A stretch of DNA of 64,000 nucleotides from Halorhabdus utahensis DSM 12940. Its GTDB lineage: Archaea; Halobacteriota; Halobacteria; Halobacteriales; Haloarculaceae. The stretch covers positions 2,170,001 to 2,234,000 of the forward strand of contig NC_013158.1 in NCBI RefSeq assembly GCF_000023945.1, in the 5' to 3' direction. The notes beneath the pieces are model-generated. The model saw only the letters and a list, made by a program, of their open reading frames with translations, searched no databases and had not been told where the DNA came from. This document shows positions 8,962 through 18,399 of the stretch, one piece after another. The position numbers and the translations under genes are program-made. Position 1 is the first letter of the stretch. Each line of letters opens with the position of its first letter.

Positions 8962-10251
8962 ATGAAAAATGTTGTATTACTCACAATAGATGCCCTTCGC
9001 GCGGATCATCTCTCCTGTTATGGGTATGATCGGACCACCACCCCATTTTTAGACAGCTTTGCTGAACAGTCTATATTGTTCGAAAACACCTATTCTACGA
9101 GCTCTCACACCAGGGAGGCGATGGCATCGTTGCTTTCAGGCACCTATCCTGACGAGGCAATCGAAGACGATTATTCGATCTCCGCAGAGACCGTGGCCAG
9201 CCATCTTGCTGACACACATTTGTGTGGTGGATTTCACTCGAACCCGTATCTCTCACGAGCCTTCGGATACGACCGAGATTTTGAGGCTTTCGACGATGAT
9301 CTTCGACTGGGACAAAATCGAATTCTTGGACTCATTCAACGTGCTCTCGATAAGTTTGTTTTCAACAGGGGGTCGTATCATGCACGGGCTTCAGAAATCA
9401 ACGAACGATCACTGAACTGGTTGGATTCGATTCAGGACGAAGAGCCGTATTTTCTCTGGAATCATTATATGGACGTACACGGCCCCTATAATCCACCGAC
9501 AGACTATAACACGTGGTCGGATCCCATCTCTGACAGCGACGCTCAACAGTTATATGACGCTCTCTCCGGCGGTGAAGCCGTTTCTGAGGATGACGTAGGC
9601 AGAGCCCTGAATCTCTACGATGGTGAAATATTGTATACAGATGCCCTCATTGAAGAGTTCATTACCGAACTAGACCGGAGAGATCATCTCGAGGATACGT
9701 TGGTACTGATCACTGCAGACCACGGGGATCTGTTCGGCGAATACGATTCGTTCGCCCATCCTCGGTACGTATATCCCGAGCTAACACGGGTGCCGCTGTT
9801 GGTGCGGACGCCGGAGACACAGACTGGGCGCGTCCAGGGGGCCTGTTCGACGGTTGACATTCTTCCGACGATACTCGACTGGATTGGTCAGTCAAACGAA
9901 CAGCTCGCGGGTCGATCTCTCTTCGACGATGTCGAATCGGATCGGGTTGTCTACAGTACTGCGAGAGGGGAAGATGACAACCAGCACTGTCGCCGGATCG
10001 CTGCAAACCAGCGTGGCCATTCGCATCTGCTGGAATATGACACGCAGAGGGAGACCATCCAGCACGAACGACGCATCGTGAGTAACCCGGAACAATCGTC
10101 TGCAAACAACTGCGACATTGATTGGGGCATGTTGCGGGATAACGCACGTTCGTTCGGTCAGGTCCATGCAGAGTCGAAATCCGCTCCGGGGAGTGGGGCG
10201 GAAGTTGAGGAAGAAATAGAACGACGTCTCGACGCCCTCGGTTACAAGTAA
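8962..10251 (+). CDS. Sulfatase/alkaline-phosphatase superfamily enzyme
   Basis: The 429-residue protein has the sulfatase-fold metal motifs LLTIDALRADHLSCYGY (metal Asp near residue 9-10) and LITADHGDLFGEY (Asp-His pair near residue 253), plus the helix-capping STSSHTREAMASLLSGTYP where the nucleophile normally sits. There is no CxPxR formylglycine motif, so a Ser or Thr may be the nucleophile. That would suggest a phosphotransferase, phosphodiesterase or sulfotransfer role rather than a classical sulfatase. No signal peptide is visible. The end, EEIERRLDALGYK, is a tail common in haloarchaeal members. It lies 54 bp after a GT4 gene and probably modifies the glycan or its lipid carrier. Confidence 0.8.
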   Translation: MKNVVLLTIDALRADHLSCYGYDRTTTPFLDSFAEQSILFENTYSTSSHTREAMASLLSGTYPDEAIEDDYSISAETVASHLADTHLCGGFHSNPYLSRAFGYDRDFEAFDDDLRLGQNRILGLIQRALDKFVFNRGSYHARASEINERSLNWLDSIQDEEPYFLWNHYMDVHGPYNPPTDYNTWSDPISDSDAQQLYDALSGGEAVSEDDVGRALNLYDGEILYTDALIEEFITELDRRDHLEDTLVLITADHGDLFGEYDSFAHPRYVYPELTRVPLLVRTPETQTGRVQGACSTVDILPTILDWIGQSNEQLAGRSLFDDVESDRVVYSTARGEDDNQHCRRIAANQRGHSHLLEYDTQRETIQHERRIVSNPEQSSANNCDIDWGMLRDNARSFGQVHAESKSAPGSGAEVEEEIERRLDALGYK

Positions 10252-10262
10252 TATCGCAAAAT

Positions 10263-11327
10263 TCAATCCGATTGCAACACTGCAGTGACCTGCTCGCCCA
10301 ACAACTCACAGTCACCTTCTGGGACCAACCTTCCGGGGGGTACTTCTACTGTTTCTGGATGAGCCCCGGCGTCAAACGCCACGACGGGTAACTCCATTTG
10401 TTGGGCTTCGAGGACCGTGAGATTACACCCTTCCCAGAGGCTTGCTGTGACGTAGACGTCTGCCTGCGCATAGTAGGACGTCAGATACTTCTCTTCTACA
10501 TATCCGGCAAATCGAACGTTTTCACCGGCTTGTGCTTTGATTTGCTCGTAGTACCTGTTCTGCGTTGGCTTTCCAACTAGGACGAGATATGGTTTTGTTC
10601 CTTCCGTGTCGATCGCGCTCTTCTGTGCCTCTAACAAGCAGCTGACGTTCTTGTGCTTTGTAATGCGGCCGACAAACAGAATCACCGGTGCAGTCGCCGG
10701 GATATTATGATAGGAACGGATGTCACGGAGATCGAGTTCGTACTCGTGGATGAAACTAGATGGTGAATTGTAGATGATCGCAGTCGGTCGTGGCCCCCAC
10801 TCTTCACGTAACTCGTCGGCAACGAACTCACTGATCGCTATTACCGCCGAGGCTGGCCGTGCCGTCACAGCCTGTAACCGCCGCATGAGCTTACTGTACA
10901 CCTTGGCGACCAGATTATCGTACAACTCCGGCGGGGCGACACCGTGATCGTAATACACGTAGGTCGGTCCCAGCCATGCTCCGAGCGTACAGGCAACGTT
11001 AAACGGATACTTGTGAGAAATGATCGTGTCGTAGTTTCGCAGACGCACAGCCAGCGTCAATACTGGGAGTACGAGGAGCGGCCAGAGAACCCGATACAGC
11101 CGATTCAGGTGGTCGTTCTCGGGAGCGTAGAGTTCGATCACATCGTATGTTTCCGGTGCAAGGTCCGATTCGAAACTATACACCGTCACTTCGGATCCGT
11201 TTTCGGAGAGGACCTCCGCCTGCCGGCGCATGACTTTTGCGACTCCATTGTGTCCCGAAAAGGTAATTGAGAGTAACGCGATATGATCTCCTTCAACGTA
11301 TTCCAAAATCTCACTCTCGGCCATCAT
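10263..11327 (-). CDS. GT4-family glycosyltransferase
   Basis: A GT-B enzyme of about 354 residues. The N-terminal half contains IALLSITFSGHNGVAKVMRRQAEVL and a short hydrophobic patch (LLVLPVLTLAVRL) that may sit on the membrane. The C-terminal half has ILFVGRITKHKNVSCLLEAQ, then SLWEGCNLTVLEAQQMELPVVAFDAGAHPE, the typical EX7E donor-site helix. The start is taken at the MMAESEILEY methionines, because upstream codons read as random sequence. It is transcribed divergently from the flippase gene. Donor sugar and acceptor are unknown. Confidence 0.8.
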   Translation of the reverse strand: MMAESEILEYVEGDHIALLSITFSGHNGVAKVMRRQAEVLSENGSEVTVYSFESDLAPETYDVIELYAPENDHLNRLYRVLWPLLVLPVLTLAVRLRNYDTIISHKYPFNVACTLGAWLGPTYVYYDHGVAPPELYDNLVAKVYSKLMRRLQAVTARPASAVIAISEFVADELREEWGPRPTAIIYNSPSSFIHEYELDLRDIRSYHNIPATAPVILFVGRITKHKNVSCLLEAQKSAIDTEGTKPYLVLVGKPTQNRYYEQIKAQAGENVRFAGYVEEKYLTSYYAQADVYVTASLWEGCNLTVLEAQQMELPVVAFDAGAHPETVEVPPGRLVPEGDCELLGEQVTAVLQSD

Positions 11328-11489
11328 GTTCCTTTTAGCCCAGACGTACATATGCGCGGTGATTGTGACAGGCTGACACAATGATGGATGTTCGCAATCC
11401 GAAGAATACTAATACATTTGTGTCGGTCATCCATAGAGGGCGACAGTCTTGACGATAACGTCGGTTTCCACGGGCCCGGGCGAGGAAGC

Positions 11490-12902
11490 ATGAACATCGG
11501 CAAATCCAGTCTCAAACTATTCGCTGCCAACGCAACGGGTGCTCTGTCGAATTTCACCGGCGTCGTCGTTTTCAACCGGATCCTTGGCGGCTCGCTCGTC
11601 GGTTCGTTTTTCCTGTTCGAAGCCGTTCTCGGGTTACTCTCGATCCCGTCGAATTTCGGCATTCGCGATGGTGTCGAAAAGCGGATCAGTGAAGGAACGG
11701 ATCAGGGTTCGTATTTATCGGCTGCATTACTGCTCAAATTCATTCCACTGGTCGGCATTGCCAGTCTCGTCGTGGTGTTCCGAGGGTATCTGAACGACTA
11801 TATTGGGCAAGATTTCGCCCTCATGCTCGTCGGAGTGCTGTTTCTTCGGGAGTATGCACAACTGTCTTTGAGTGTGCTTCGCGCCGAACTCCGGGTCGGT
11901 GAAACAGCCGCGCTCAAAATGGTCCGACAGGTCTCCTGGCTCCTCATCGGGGTTGGGTTCCTGTACTTGGATTTCGGAGTCGAAAGTCTGGTTGGGGGGC
12001 TGGCGGTCGGCTACGGGCTCATGTTTGTCGGTGGTTGGTACCGAGTATCGACGAGGCCCGCCCGCCCATCACTCTCTCACGCTCGCTCGCTGTTCGATTA
12101 CAGCAAGTTTAGCTTCGTCTCCTCCGTCGGCGGGTATTTCTACAGCTGGATGGATATCGTCATCATTGGCTTGTTCCTGACACAAGCGCACGTCAACGCA
12201 TACGAAGTGTCCTGGCGTGTCACGATGGTCGTTATGTTGTTCAGTCGTGCTCTGGCGACGACGATATTCCCACAGGTGAGTCGGTGGGACACCGAGGAGG
12301 CTATCGAACGGATCGAGAATTTACTGCCGACCGTGCTCCTGTATTCGCTACTGTTCGTCGTGCCCGCTTTCTTCGGGGTTCTCGTGCTATCGGATGAGAT
12401 CTTACAATTGGTGTTTCAGATCGAACTTCCGGGCGTCGGGATCGTCCTCGTGGTTCTCATGGGTGAGAAGATACTGCAGGCGATTCACGTCGTCATCGGT
12501 CGGTCGTTACAGGCGATCGACCGGCCGGACCTTGCCGCCCTGGCAACGCTCGCGACGATCAGCGTAAATCTGGTGTTGAATGTCGTCCTCGTCTGGCAGT
12601 TCGGTCTCGTTGGCGCAGCCGTTGCGACCACTGTTTCGTTCCTTGTGAACACTGCCTTGCACTGGCATTACCTTCGGCAATTTCTCAGAATCAAAATACC
12701 CTTCTGGCAACTTGGGTGGATTATTGCCTCATCAGCAGGAATGGGCATAGTGCTTATGATCCTCAAATCATCACTAAATATATCTTCAATTTCTTGGTTA
12801 TTTGCGGTCATCGCAGCAGGTGTTTTGGTATATTTGGGAATCGTTTTAGTATCCCCATCGATACGAAATGACCTTTTTCAGAAATTCCTATCCCTTTCTT
12901 AA
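11490..12902 (+). CDS. Polysaccharide flippase (MATE/MVF, Wzx-like)
   Basis: This 470-residue integral membrane protein has roughly 12-14 hydrophobic helices throughout and no soluble domain. It begins MNIGKSSLKLFAANATGALSNFTGVVVFNRILG, the typical amphipathic start of Wzx-type exporters, and contains the cytoplasmic-loop Arg (VSTRPARPS) seen in the family. It should translocate lipid-linked oligosaccharide across the membrane. The ATG at 11490 was chosen because GAGGA precedes it and the in-frame codons upstream look noncoding. Base composition shifts to AT-rich in its last 200 bp, where the AT-rich block begins. Confidence 0.85.
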   Translation: MNIGKSSLKLFAANATGALSNFTGVVVFNRILGGSLVGSFFLFEAVLGLLSIPSNFGIRDGVEKRISEGTDQGSYLSAALLLKFIPLVGIASLVVVFRGYLNDYIGQDFALMLVGVLFLREYAQLSLSVLRAELRVGETAALKMVRQVSWLLIGVGFLYLDFGVESLVGGLAVGYGLMFVGGWYRVSTRPARPSLSHARSLFDYSKFSFVSSVGGYFYSWMDIVIIGLFLTQAHVNAYEVSWRVTMVVMLFSRALATTIFPQVSRWDTEEAIERIENLLPTVLLYSLLFVVPAFFGVLVLSDEILQLVFQIELPGVGIVLVVLMGEKILQAIHVVIGRSLQAIDRPDLAALATLATISVNLVLNVVLVWQFGLVGAAVATTVSFLVNTALHWHYLRQFLRIKIPFWQLGWIIASSAGMGIVLMILKSSLNISSISWLFAVIAAGVLVYLGIVLVSPSIRNDLFQKFLSLS

Positions 12903-12972
12903 CCGTTTACCAATCCAATTATATGAATTAATGCTATTGTGAGTAATAGATATATCATTCACCCTCTACTGG

Positions 12973-12983
12973 TTACTTAAATA
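12973..12983 (+). promoter_or_regulatory. Putative TATA element before the GT2 gene at 13023
   Basis: TTACTTAAATA lies about 45 bp before the ATG at 13023, in an AT-rich gap. It is a plausible archaeal promoter for the two-gene GT2/GT4 unit. Confidence 0.4.
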
Positions 12984-13022
12984 CGGAAGCTTTTTTGCGC
13001 CCCATCCAATGATATTTGATAA

Positions 13023-13958
13023 ATGACAACGAATAATGGATCCTCCACTTCTCCTTTGACTGCTGTCGTCTTAATCAACTGGAATAATTTTGAAGATACT
13101 TCAGAGTGCTTAGACTCATTACAAAAATCAACGTACGAAAACATTCAAATCATTGTAGTAGACAACGGATCAACTGATAACTCTCTTAGTCGTTTACAGT
13201 CTAAATTTGAAAATGTGAAATATGTATCTCTTGATGAGAATGAGGGCTTCCCAGCAGCAAATAATGCTGGTATTGAATTTGCTTTGGAAAATGGAGCAGA
13301 ATATGTATTTCTGCTGAATAACGACACCATCGTACCAGAAGAAGACGATGTTCTAAAGAATTTAGTGACATATATGGAAACTAATGAGCAGGTTGGAATA
13401 GTTTCACCACTTGTAACGTACTATCCAGAAACACATTTGGTGTGGTTCTCTGAAGGATCTATTGATTGGATTACTGGAAAAATCCAGCATACTAATATGG
13501 GAAAATCAAAACAATCATGTAACTTACAGATGTATATTTGTAATGATTGTATTCCCGGCTGTGCCATGATGATACGGAGCGAACTATTCGATAGAGTCGG
13601 CCTTTTAGATCCTTCATATTTCTTAAGGTTTAGCGATACCGAGTTTTCACTTAGGGCACTCAATAGTGGATACGATTTAGTCACAGATACATCGGTAGAA
13701 ATATTCCACAAAGCGTCCAGCAGTAGCGGTTCGAAGTTTGATCTTTCGTATTACCAGAGCCGAAATAGGTGGCATCTTATCCGTGACTATTTCCCAAAAA
13801 TATCTTTGTTATTTTATTTTTGGTGGCTGATTAAAGCAACAGCGAATAGGGGACTCCACCGGGATTTTAGTGCAATTACCGATCTATTTTGGGGGGCAAA
13901 AGATGGAATACTTGGAAGGAAGGGGAAAGTTGTCCCTCCAAGCAATCGGATTGAGTAA
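13023..13958 (+). CDS. GT2-family glycosyltransferase (rhamnosyltransferase-like)
   Basis: The 311-residue GT-A protein has AVVLINWNNFEDTSECLDSL, IIVVDNGSTDNSL, NEGFPAANNAGIEFAL and LLNNDTIV (the metal-binding NND in place of DXD). The CIPGCAMMIRSELFDRVGLLDPSYF segment and the FSDTEFSLRAL acceptor-side Asp-Glu follow. This is the pattern of the WcaA/rhamnosyltransferase subgroup, which fits the rml genes nearby. Codons are clearly AT-rich compared with genes outside 12.9-17.8 kb, which suggests recent acquisition. The stop is separated by a single base from the ATG of the next gene. Confidence 0.85.
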   Translation: MTTNNGSSTSPLTAVVLINWNNFEDTSECLDSLQKSTYENIQIIVVDNGSTDNSLSRLQSKFENVKYVSLDENEGFPAANNAGIEFALENGAEYVFLLNNDTIVPEEDDVLKNLVTYMETNEQVGIVSPLVTYYPETHLVWFSEGSIDWITGKIQHTNMGKSKQSCNLQMYICNDCIPGCAMMIRSELFDRVGLLDPSYFLRFSDTEFSLRALNSGYDLVTDTSVEIFHKASSSSGSKFDLSYYQSRNRWHLIRDYFPKISLLFYFWWLIKATANRGLHRDFSAITDLFWGAKDGILGRKGKVVPPSNRIE

Positions 13959-13959
13959 T

Positions 13960-15033
13960 ATGAAAGTTGGGTTTCTTACAGACGGTCAGACTGGTGGCGG
14001 GATTCCTAATTTCGCTAAAGAGCTTTCGGAGAGTATTTCACAATTTGAAGCAGTTGATCTAAAACCGATCTCTCCGTCAGGGCCGAATATTGAAATTCCG
14101 ATATTCACCTCATACGTGCTCACTCCCCGCAAAATAAGAAAAACACTTCGAAATGTAGACGAAGATGTTGATATTCTTCATCTGCCTTCTCAGTTTGATG
14201 CTGCAGCATTAATCGGATATGACTTGCCTGTACCAGTCATCGTGACGGTTCATGATCTCATCCCAGTTGTGACAAATTACGGGAATATGTTTTTGTCCCA
14301 CTATACCGAACGTGTATTGCGAGGACTAGAATCTGCCGACTCAATCGTATCCATCTCCAATCACACAAAAATGGACATATTAGATTCTACAAATATATCT
14401 GAAGAGACGGTACATACAATCTATCCATCAATTGATAAAGATAAGTATACCAAAGCTGCACCACTTGATGCACTCGCTGAATTCGAAATAGAACGTCCAT
14501 ACTTATTATATGTTGGAACTCAGGCTCCTCGGAAAAATCTTGAAGTCATTTTCAGAGCTCTAGATCGTCTACCCGATGAATTTTCGGTAGTACTAGCTGG
14601 TTCTCCTGGTAATCCAATCCAGAAATTCAGAATCAAGAGGCAAATCAAGCGGTATGGGGTAGTAGAGAAGGTAAAATTGACTGGACATGTATCAATCGAA
14701 ATGCTTTCGCGACTTTATCAATCTGCATTTGCCTTTACGTTTCCTTCGAAGTACGAAGGATTTGGACGTCCTCCATTGGAAGCCATGAGTGTTGGGACAC
14801 CGGTCATTTGCGCAAACACAACGTCTATTCCGGAAGTTGTTGGTGACGCCGCTATTCTTTGTGATCCTGATGATGAACATGAGTGGATCGAAGCTGTTCG
14901 GTCATTGTTCGCGAACAAGGCCGAATACGACAATCTATCTGAGGCTGGCCGCCGTCAAGCTAAGAGTTTTTCCTGGGAGCAAACAGCTCAAAAAACTATT
15001 GAACTCTACGATGAGATCGTTGAAGGTTACTAA
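13960..15033 (+). CDS. GT4-family glycosyltransferase
   Basis: This 357-residue GT-B enzyme starts [22 protein letters not shown], contains [16 protein letters not shown] in the acceptor half, and has [22 protein letters not shown] and [23 protein letters not shown] (EX7E) in the donor half. This resembles mannosyltransferase B / WbaZ-type enzymes. The ATG at 13960 is chosen because it begins the conserved fold and lies one base after the previous stop, giving a two-gene operon. Codon use is AT-rich like its partner. The sugar specificity cannot be told from sequence. Confidence 0.85.
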   Translation: MKVGFLTDGQTGGGIPNFAKELSESISQFEAVDLKPISPSGPNIEIPIFTSYVLTPRKIRKTLRNVDEDVDILHLPSQFDAAALIGYDLPVPVIVTVHDLIPVVTNYGNMFLSHYTERVLRGLESADSIVSISNHTKMDILDSTNISEETVHTIYPSIDKDKYTKAAPLDALAEFEIERPYLLYVGTQAPRKNLEVIFRALDRLPDEFSVVLAGSPGNPIQKFRIKRQIKRYGVVEKVKLTGHVSIEMLSRLYQSAFAFTFPSKYEGFGRPPLEAMSVGTPVICANTTSIPEVVGDAAILCDPDDEHEWIEAVRSLFANKAEYDNLSEAGRRQAKSFSWEQTAQKTIELYDEIVEGY

Positions 15034-15064
15034 TTCAAATAATCTCAACACTCTCTTCAACGTT

Positions 15065-16717
15065 TCACGTGAAGATCGCAGATTCTCCGCTGTGATATAC
15101 CAAATTTCTCTCCGTGGTTAGTACTGATTCCCCATCTGTGAACTGATGGAACGAACCCGTATCTTGATTCACCCATTTCTCTTGAAATTCATCGTCCCAA
15201 AATATATATTTGTTATCACATATGTCTTTATAACACTTCTCATTTGGGTATGTCTGATGTCTATATTTCTCTTCAAACATGAAAAACCAAGTACCAGTTA
15301 CTGCCGTGGCTGTTTGTTCCGTATGAGCATCAAGCCATCCGGTAGAATAATGCACTTCCTCATCCGGATAAAGATCTCTCCCAGTGATTGATTCTGGAGA
15401 AACTTCTTCTGAAAAGGTATTCGAGGGTATTAGTACAACTGAGGTGATTATGGCAACTAGTACTGCATATCTAATCACCCGGGTGATGCTAGGCAGCCCC
15501 ACTTTTTTATCACTAGTTAGATAACCTACTAATGGGGCTGACAATAAAGAGGCGAATATCCATCCTCGCTTTATTGAGGCAGGTCCGAAAGTAACTGACA
15601 AAGCACCCATAGCCCCGGCGAAAAACAAAAATATAGTGAGAACACCGATATCTCGAACTTTATTAACGACATATCTTTTGAATATGACTGTTGCGCTGGC
15701 TGCTAGCATCATAAATAATGGCAATCGGCCAAAAATGGCAAACCACTCAACTGGATATCTGGTTATTGGCAGGGGATATATTGATATCTGGCCGGGTTTA
15801 GGTCCTACGCTCACTGCGGCCCCACTTTCAGATCCGAATAGCTGTATTAGAGCTGCTATGATTCCTACGAGGATTATTTGAATTTCATTGTAGACCCAAA
15901 CTGTTGCTATTATTGTAGTATATATTAATGAAAAAATAAACAATCCTCTACTCTCGCTAATATATGACAATATTAATAATGGTATGATCAAAATGCCTGT
16001 GATAAATGGCGTAAGAGAGTGAGAAAGTACCATAGCGATTCCAATAATAGTTATCATCACTCCCTCTCGGAAGGGAAATACTTCGCCATTATTTATATAT
16101 ACTCTGACTATTAGGGAGATAAGCACCCCAAATAACACCAACGAAAATTGTTGGGGTACGTACCCACCACTGGTGGATAAATATAAAGTAGGGACAATCC
16201 ATAGAGAGGCGCCAGCCACTTTCCCATGCCGACTTGATGGTGTCACGGCATAACCAAATAGTGGAAGTGTTGAGAGAATAATAGCTGGTGAGTATTTTAC
16301 GATTATCAGAGATGACAACCCTGTCGTCGTTTTCATTGAGTGTGACAATATATACATGATTGGATAGCTCTGCAATTTATCGGATCCCCTCAGCGAATGT
16401 GAAATCGGCTCCATTAGCCTTGAATTTTCAGATAATCTTTTTAAAATTGATAATGTAATATTGGAATCATATCCGTAAACGCCCATAAGGGGCGCACGAG
16501 CTATGTAACTCGCTACGATAACAAGGACCCCAAAGATCCCAATCACCAATGCTGTCCGGGGCCTTTTTCTCCAGAGAATTGAGAGGATTAAGATTGCCAT
16601 TCCCAGTATAACGAAAGGCACTGTCCAAAGCACTGCAGAGAGTCCATATCTTGCAAACAATGGCAGGGGTGCTAGCAATAGGAATGACGCGGAGGAGAGA
16701 ATCCGCCAATCAACCAT
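15065..16717 (-). CDS. Multi-span membrane protein of the polysaccharide locus
   Basis: The 550-residue protein has about a dozen hydrophobic helices over residues 1-420, then a soluble C-terminal part of about 120 residues rich in Trp, Tyr, Cys and acidic residues (EKCYKDICDNKYIFW). An early loop has YGYDSNITLSILKRLSE and PISHSLRGSDK, where GT-C enzymes carry their catalytic Asp. It could therefore be a GT-C transferase or an oligosaccharide polymerase (Wzy-like). I do not recognise the family with certainty. It is AT-rich, converges with the GT4 gene and is divergent from the fibre gene. The position beside a flippase makes polymerase or transferase the likely role. Confidence 0.65.
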   Translation of the reverse strand: MVDWRILSSASFLLLAPLPLFARYGLSAVLWTVPFVILGMAILILSILWRKRPRTALVIGIFGVLVIVASYIARAPLMGVYGYDSNITLSILKRLSENSRLMEPISHSLRGSDKLQSYPIMYILSHSMKTTTGLSSLIIVKYSPAIILSTLPLFGYAVTPSSRHGKVAGASLWIVPTLYLSTSGGYVPQQFSLVLFGVLISLIVRVYINNGEVFPFREGVMITIIGIAMVLSHSLTPFITGILIIPLLILSYISESRGLFIFSLIYTTIIATVWVYNEIQIILVGIIAALIQLFGSESGAAVSVGPKPGQISIYPLPITRYPVEWFAIFGRLPLFMMLAASATVIFKRYVVNKVRDIGVLTIFLFFAGAMGALSVTFGPASIKRGWIFASLLSAPLVGYLTSDKKVGLPSITRVIRYAVLVAIITSVVLIPSNTFSEEVSPESITGRDLYPDEEVHYSTGWLDAHTEQTATAVTGTWFFMFEEKYRHQTYPNEKCYKDICDNKYIFWDDEFQEKWVNQDTGSFHQFTDGESVLTTERNLVYHSGESAIFT

Positions 16718-17025
16718 GTTCTTATCTCAACTATCAATGGATATATGCATATCGATAACCCATAACTGATCTTTCTGTAAATAATCCATTTCCTCAAATG
16801 GCAATGTCGTGATATTTTAATTACTTACAATATATTTAACTTCAGGTTTTTGACTCCCTTTTCCATTTATTATCTGATAATAATATTCTCAATAATGTTA
16901 TTTCATATTCAAAAACCATCTTAACTTTAAGATTACCTTGTCCAAAACACTTATTAAATGTCCGGGGGACGTATTTCGTGCCTAGGTTGAAACAAGCAGT
17001 TTGGATTAAACCAGGGGTGATTACC
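16718..17025. other. AT-rich divergent intergenic region
   Basis: This 308-bp gap separates the leftward membrane protein from the rightward fibre gene and is among the most AT-rich DNA in the window. It should hold both promoters. For the rightward gene, TTATTAAA at 16951-16958 is a good TATA candidate. A GTG at 16978 lies close to the expected transcription start, but GGGGTGATTACC before the ATG at 17026 looks like a Shine-Dalgarno site and favours that start. No gene or RNA was recognised. Confidence 0.5.
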
Positions 17026-18288
17026 ATGGGAAATGATGGTATTGAAGAACGGCTTGGAAAATTAGAGGAAGAGAATCAGAGACTACGCACCCGCTTGAAT
17101 TCGATGGGGGTGGAAGAGGATGAGAGTGCTGAAGATCGAAAAGCTATAGGCCGACCGTCGTTGGAGAATAGTGACCGTTCGTTTATCAAAACATCTCGAC
17201 GGGGAATTCTGGCTTCATTAGCAACCCTTGGTTTGTTGGGAAGTGCAACTGGCGCTGCTAGTGCTGATACTGGAGGGCATTTAGGTGACGCTTGGTCAGG
17301 TTCACCAGGTAATGGAGTTACCGGATTGAAAGTTGCGAAGGGGGACGACGGCAGAACGATTGAAGGGAGGGCCAAATCTACCAATGGAACGGGTATTTTC
17401 GGCTATGCGGATGCTGGGTCGGGAAACACGCGAGGATTAGTCGGTCGTGTAAACTCCCCAGACGGAACCGGGTTGGAAGGACAGGTCCGGTCTAGCGATC
17501 CTGGCAGCGGTGAAGCTCTTTTCGGCTATAGCGAATCGCAAGACGGAACTGCTGTGCGTGGAGAGGCATCCGGAGAAGGTAACACCTTTGCTGTCAGGGG
17601 TGAATCACACTCGACGGATGGAACGGGTATTTTCGGCTATGCGGATGCTGGATCGGGCAATACTAGGGGTTTAGTCGGCCGGGTAAATTCCCCAGATGGG
17701 ACCGGATTGGAAGGACAGGTCCGGTCTAGCGATCCTGGCAGCGGTGAAGCTCTTTTCGGCTATAGCGAATCGCAAGACGGAACTGCTGTGCGTGGGCAAT
17801 CTACAGGGTCCGGCACTACCTATGCTGTTAAAGGCGAAGTCAGCTCTGCCGACGGCTACGGACTCTACACTCCTGACGACGCCAAAGTCGACCAGACACT
17901 CGAAGTCGGTGGGGACCTGCAGGTAAGCGGCACGAAGAACTTCGTCCAGACGGTCGACACGACGGGTGGCCCCAAGCAGGTCGCCTATACGGCCGTCGAG
18001 GCGGGCGAGCCGCGGACCGAGACGACCGACGTTGCCGAGATGGATGCGGGTCGCGCCGAGATCGAGCTGCCGGAGCACTTCGAAATGGTCACCAGCGAGG
18101 AGGAACCGCTCTCCGTGCAGGTGACGCCTTACGCGAAGGATCAGGTCCACCCGCAGGTCGTCGAGACGTCGACCGAGCAGATCGTCGTCGAGGACTTCGG
18201 CGACGGGCCACAGGATTACACGTTCTCCTACACGGTCAAGGGTGTCCGCGAGGGCTTCGAGGACCAGGAGATCGTCCGCGATCCCTGA
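17026..18288 (+). CDS. Tat-exported fibre-like protein with N-terminal coiled coil
   Basis: The 420-residue protein opens with a short coiled coil (IEERLGKLEEENQRLRTRL, residues about 5-25). A Tat-type signal follows unusually late (SRRGILASLATLGLLGSATG, residues about 61-80). The body contains two 78-residue repeats with GTGIFGYADAGSGNTRGLVG and SGEALFGYSESQDGTAVRG. The last ~120 residues (NFVQTVDTTGGPKQVAYTAV, then AEIELPEHFEMVTS, VQVTPYAKD, FSYTVKGVREGFEDQEIV) resemble the end domain of phage-tail or trimeric surface fibres. I infer a trimeric extracellular fibre. The N-terminal part is AT-rich, while the last third returns to normal haloarchaeal GC, so the gene looks mosaic. A GTG at 16978 is an alternative start. 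Confidence 0.75.
   Translation: MGNDGIEERLGKLEEENQRLRTRLNSMGVEEDESAEDRKAIGRPSLENSDRSFIKTSRRGILASLATLGLLGSATGAASADTGGHLGDAWSGSPGNGVTGLKVAKGDDGRTIEGRAKSTNGTGIFGYADAGSGNTRGLVGRVNSPDGTGLEGQVRSSDPGSGEALFGYSESQDGTAVRGEASGEGNTFAVRGESHSTDGTGIFGYADAGSGNTRGLVGRVNSPDGTGLEGQVRSSDPGSGEALFGYSESQDGTAVRGQSTGSGTTYAVKGEVSSADGYGLYTPDDAKVDQTLEVGGDLQVSGTKNFVQTVDTTGGPKQVAYTAVEAGEPRTETTDVAEMDAGRAEIELPEHFEMVTSEEEPLSVQVTPYAKDQVHPQVVETSTEQIVVEDFGDGPQDYTFSYTVKGVREGFEDQEIVRDP
17386..17853 (+). repeat. Tandem 234-bp in-frame duplication in the fibre gene
   Basis: Two copies (17386-17619 and 17620-17853) encode 78 residues each. The second part of each copy is identical over about 88 nt (near 17477-17564 and 17711-17798), while other parts differ at scattered sites. 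This points to recent duplication or gene conversion. Confidence 0.9.
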
Positions 18289-18399
18289 CGATAGCGATAT
18301 TTTCTCGCGGTTCCCGGTGTCGGTCGATCCCCGGAAACCGGGGAATCTTCCGCAAAACGACAAAGGTGATGTGGGAGACCCCACAATCACTCAGCGAAC

